A stretch of DNA of 6,152 nucleotides from Bacillota bacterium (GTDB lineage Bacteria; Bacillota; Clostridia; Christensenellales; Aristaeellaceae): assembly GCA_023459675.1 (NCBI GenBank), contig JAEWTC010000203.1, positions 1-6,152 on the forward strand, given 5' to 3'. Below the pieces are notes generated by a model that was not told where the DNA came from, did not search any database, and saw nothing but the letters and a program-made list of their open reading frames with translations. Positions 4,990-6,152 of this stretch are shown in pieces. Made by a program: the position numbers and the translations under genes. How positions within the stretch are numbered: position 1 is the stretch's first letter; every line of letters starts with the position of its first letter.

Positions 4990-6152
4990 ATGACGGACGT
5001 CCGGCTATCCGCGCTGATCGCGCCTAAGTTTTTCGGCGTCTGGCGCGCGGCGCGCGCCCAGCGCTTCGACGAGCTGTGGCTCACGGGTGGGCGGGGCTCG
5101 GGAAAATCGAGCTTCGTATCGCTGTTCATCGTCTGCGGCCTGATGGACGACCCGCAGGCCAACGCCATCGTGTACCGCAAGGTGGGCGAAACGCTGCGTG
5201 AATCGGTATACGCGCAGATCGTTTGGGCCATCGGGATGCTGGGCGTAACGGACTGGTTCAGACTGAAGCTTTCGCCGCTGGAGATCGAGTATATCCCCAC
5301 GGGGCAGCGGATCCTCTTCCGCGGGTCGGACAAGCCGGAGAAATCCAAGGGCGTGAAGCTGACCCGCGGGTATTTTAAATACCTGTGGTTTGAGGAGCTT
5401 ACGGAGTTTATGGGGATGCGGGATATCCGCACCATCAAGGCGTCGATCCTCCGGGGCACGCAGGAGCATACGCTGACCTTTTACAGCTACAACCCGCCGA
5501 TGGCGGCGGGGCACTGGGTGAACCGCGAGGCGCACAGCCCCCGCAAGGGCCGCAAAACCCACCACAGCGATTACCGGGATATTCCCGCGGCGTGGCTGGG
5601 CGATGCGTTCCTCAGGGAGGCGGAAGCGCTTCAGGCAAGCAACCCGCGCGAATACCGCCACATGTACCTGGGCGAGGTCACGGGCACGGGCGCGCAGGTG
5701 TTTGAAAACGTCGCCCTAGGGCGGCTGCGGCCCGCCCAGTGGCAGGGGCTGCGCACCTACTGCGGGCTGGATTTCGGCTTCGCGTCCGATCCGGACGCGT
5801 TTGTGCGCTGCGCTTACGACGGGCGGCGGCGCGGTGGCGGAGGCTTTGGGCGGTTGGAGCTGGCTGTTGACGGTGCTCTTGGCCTGTATGGTGGCCGATT
5901 ACATCAGCGGCGTGCTGGTGGCCTGGATGGGGAAAAGCGAAAAAACCGAATGCGGCGGCCTGTCGTCCAAGGTGGGAGCGCTGGGCATTGTGCGCAAGGG
6001 CCTGATGCTGATGGTGGTACTGGTGGCGGCCCTTCTGGACCAGGCGCTGGGCCAGGGCAACGCGATGTTCCGCGACGCCGTGTGCTGGTTCTACATCGCC
6101 AACGAAGGCCTTTCCCTGATGGAAAACCTGAACCTCGCGGGCGTGCCCTTTC
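4990..6152 (+). CDS. terL: Phage terminase large subunit, broken: ATPase domain kept, nuclease domain lost
   Basis: The large terminase is the ATP-driven motor and nuclease that packages phage DNA. From ATG 4990, with GGAGG at 4976-4980 nine bases upstream, the protein shows a Walker A motif GGRGSGKS (33-40), a Walker B-like YLWFEEL (131-137), the coupling motif SYNPP (166-170) and the first nuclease motif LDFGFASDPDAF with D261. This order fits the PBSX-like Terminase_3 group, normally about 400-450 residues. Similarity stops at about residue 281 (near 5830), before the other nuclease acidic residues. Beyond it the same frame stays open to the window edge but reads Gly/Arg-rich sequence, because the DNA there encodes a holin in another frame. 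A product would have an ATPase domain with a nonsense tail and could not cut DNA. The true stop lies outside the window. Confidence 0.85.
   Translation, partial: MTDVRLSALIAPKFFGVWRAARAQRFDELWLTGGRGSGKSSFVSLFIVCGLMDDPQANAIVYRKVGETLRESVYAQIVWAIGMLGVTDWFRLKLSPLEIEYIPTGQRILFRGSDKPEKSKGVKLTRGYFKYLWFEELTEFMGMRDIRTIKASILRGTQEHTLTFYSYNPPMAAGHWVNREAHSPRKGRKTHHSDYRDIPAAWLGDAFLREAEALQASNPREYRHMYLGEVTGTGAQVFENVALGRLRPAQWQGLRTYCGLDFGFASDPDAFVRCAYDGRRRGGGGFGRLELAVDGALGLYGGRLHQRRAGGLDGEKRKNRMRRPVVQGGSAGHCAQGPDADGGTGGGPSGPGAGPGQRDVPRRRVLVLHRQRRPFPDGKPEPRGRAL
5822..6152 (+). pseudogene. Phage lysis holin fragment, start missing and right end outside window
   Basis: Read in the frame beginning at 5822, one frame away from the terminase, the DNA encodes about 110 residues resembling holins of the phage-lysis / toxin-secretion family (Phage_holin_4_1; TcdE is a known member). 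Features seen are GGAVAEALGGW, a membrane segment WLLTVLLACMVADYISGVLV with the family's DYxxGVL motif, a polar loop ending LSSKVGALGIVRKG, a second membrane segment LMLMVVLVAALLD, and WFYIANEGLSLMENL, the family's conserved YIANEG(L/I)S(I/L)xEN region. Holins form inner-membrane pores that trigger lysis. About 15 N-terminal residues, including the start codon, appear lost at the join with terL. The first in-frame ATG, at 5888, is inside the first membrane segment and has no ribosome binding site, so the gene is probably silent. Confidence 0.8.

Larger units (their letters stand above)
4743..6152 (+). mobile_element. Remnant of an integrated prophage
   Basis: Three phage genes lie in phage order and orientation: small terminase, large terminase, holin. 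Portal, capsid and tail genes, which normally occupy about 20 kb between large terminase and holin, are absent. No integrase, repressor or attachment repeat is seen in the window, and the left boundary lies somewhere between the regulator's promoter (about 4630) and 4743. Base composition is as GC-rich as the neighbouring host genes. Confidence 0.75.

Noticed and set aside
4563..5459. A 298-codon open frame on the minus strand opposite the terminase genes
   Set aside because: Its product has no recognisable domain, and it lies antisense to terS and terL, whose motifs are clear; long antisense frames are expected in GC-rich coding DNA.

Overview
The window looks like chromosomal DNA of a GC-rich member of the Firmicutes, most likely a clostridial or Christensenella-like gut anaerobe. 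The evidence is strong GGAGG-type ribosome binding sites, TATAAT-type promoters, a DegV-family protein, an iron-sulfur flavoprotein, an OmpR-family regulator, and a terminase and holin of the kinds found in Gram-positive prophages. No rRNA, tRNA, CRISPR array or insertion sequence is visible. No gene-free stretch exceeds about 200 bases.

Layout. On the minus strand, positions 2653 down to 1 hold three genes read right to left: a GNAT acetyltransferase, a NagD-like HAD phosphatase and a DegV fatty-acid-binding protein whose last residues lie beyond the left edge. Phosphatase and DegV are 32 bases apart and probably co-transcribed. They have a candidate promoter of their own at the end of the acetyltransferase gene. 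From about 2790 rightwards the plus strand carries a two-gene unit: a short proline-rich lipoprotein and a flavodoxin-fold protein with a four-cysteine cluster motif. Its promoter faces away from the acetyltransferase promoter, and the two share the same -35 segment. The unit ends at a hairpin terminator (3819-3877). The next gene, an orphan OmpR-type response regulator on the minus strand (4543-3914), converges on that terminator.

Positions 4743-6152 are a damaged prophage segment on the plus strand: a short terminase small subunit lacking the usual N-terminal DNA-binding domain, then a terminase large subunit. The large subunit's similarity stops abruptly at about 5830, just after the first nuclease aspartate. 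Within a few bases, in another reading frame, the sequence becomes a phage lysis holin without its first residues. In an intact phage these two genes are separated by the whole head and tail module. The join is therefore either a real large deletion at a GGC-rich microhomology or an assembly mis-join. The terminase frame happens to stay open to the right edge.

I see no convincing new multi-gene defence or metabolic system. The points most worth checking are the terminase-holin scar, the reduced small subunit, and the intergenic region between regulator and prophage (4544-4742). That region holds an 11-base inverted repeat covering the regulator's start codon and an orphan terminator-like hairpin. 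Functional calls rest on motif recognition by eye; no database search was run.
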